From the NCBI GenBank assembly GCA_900543885.1, contig UQTA01000109.1:1-5706 (forward strand): 5,706 bases of DNA, read 5' to 3'. Below the pieces are notes generated by a model. The model worked only from the letters and a program-made list of their open reading frames with translations. It did no database searches and was not told where the DNA came from. The stretch's first letter is position 1. Every line of letters starts with the position of its first letter. Origin of the DNA: an uncultured Clostridium sp. Its GTDB lineage: Bacteria; Bacillota; Clostridia; Lachnospirales; Lachnospiraceae. Shown here piece after piece: positions 5,598 to 5,706 of the stretch. The position numbers and the translations under genes are program-made.

Positions 5598-5603
5598 CCT
5601 CCC
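5598..5603 (-). promoter_or_regulatory. Distant Shine-Dalgarno-like GGGAGG upstream of the MATE gene
   Basis: GGGAGG on the minus strand is the only good Shine-Dalgarno match upstream of the MATE gene. It lies 22 nt from the ATG at 5573-5575, well beyond the normal 5-10 nt. No ATG, GTG or TTG lies at a proper distance in any frame. It may act through folding, serve a rare CTG start, or be chance. Confidence 0.3.
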
Positions 5604-5615
5604 ATTTTATCCCTA

Positions 5616-5706
5616 TTATCCCTCATGTACGCCATTACTCTTTCCCTGTATACAGAAAACACCCGACGCAGCATTCATCTTTTTGCCTACAAATACCATG
5701 ACACAG
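5616..5706 (-). other. Possible 3' end of an upstream reading frame
   Basis: One minus-strand frame is open from the right edge to TAA 5616-5618 and contains an ATG near the edge, which would give 27 codons (starting MVFVGKKMNAASGVF). It could be the tail of a gene beyond the window or chance: another frame is also open for 23 codons, and the residues match no family I know. If real, the 40-nt gap would make the MATE gene its operon partner, which would explain the lack of a clear promoter here. Confidence 0.2.
5646..5655. promoter_or_regulatory. Perfect palindrome CTGTATACAG, possible GntR-type operator
   Basis: This 10-bp perfect dyad lies 71-80 bp upstream of the MATE start. Its TGTATACA core fits the general GntR-family operator pattern (GT..AC half-sites). 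No regulator gene is visible in the window and no clear promoter can be placed around it, so the assignment is tentative. Confidence 0.25.

Noticed and set aside
5604..5623. Tandem AGGGATAA units resembling part of the I-SceI homing site
   Set aside because: Only about nine bases agree and the rest of the recognition sequence is absent. There is no intron or endonuclease context.

Overview
All five genes in this window lie on the minus strand, so transcription runs from high to low coordinates. The proteins most resemble those of gut-type Clostridia, probably Lachnospiraceae. This is inferred from protein style and moderate AT richness, since there is no rRNA to place the organism. In transcription order the window holds: a MATE-family efflux transporter (4226-5575); a YebC/TACO1-family factor (3340-4068) closed by a strong intrinsic terminator; a greA-lysS pair (2589-3071 and 584-2560) driven by a promoter matching the sigma-A consensus at all 12 bases and ended by a strong terminator; and the first 54 codons of a RelB/DinJ-type antitoxin gene (1-163) that runs off the left edge.

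The central block is housekeeping. GreA rescues backtracked RNA polymerase, LysRS charges tRNA-Lys, and YebC-family proteins are linked to translation or transcription control. greA and lysS are 28 nt apart and appear to be one operon. yebC probably has its own promoter just after the MATE gene. The main oddity is LysS, which at 658 residues is about 160 longer than usual: a complete class II LysRS is followed by an Ala/Asn-rich linker and a tRNA-binding OB domain of the Trbp111/MetRS-C-terminal type.

The left 580 bases are the accessory part. Two hairpin terminators downstream of lysS (514-549 and 376-415) insulate a RelB/DinJ antitoxin gene. That gene has a strong ribosome binding site and a near-perfect 22-bp palindrome (204-225) over the expected -35 region, as expected for an autorepressed toxin-antitoxin operon. 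The toxin gene would lie beyond position 1 and cannot be seen.

The right edge (5576-5706) holds the MATE upstream region. It has an oddly distant Shine-Dalgarno sequence, a GntR-like palindrome and possibly the tail of another reading frame. I found no mobile element, CRISPR array, tRNA, rRNA or recognised riboswitch, and no clearly new multi-gene system. The best leads are the LysRS fusion, the TA operator and the orphan segment between the two terminators.
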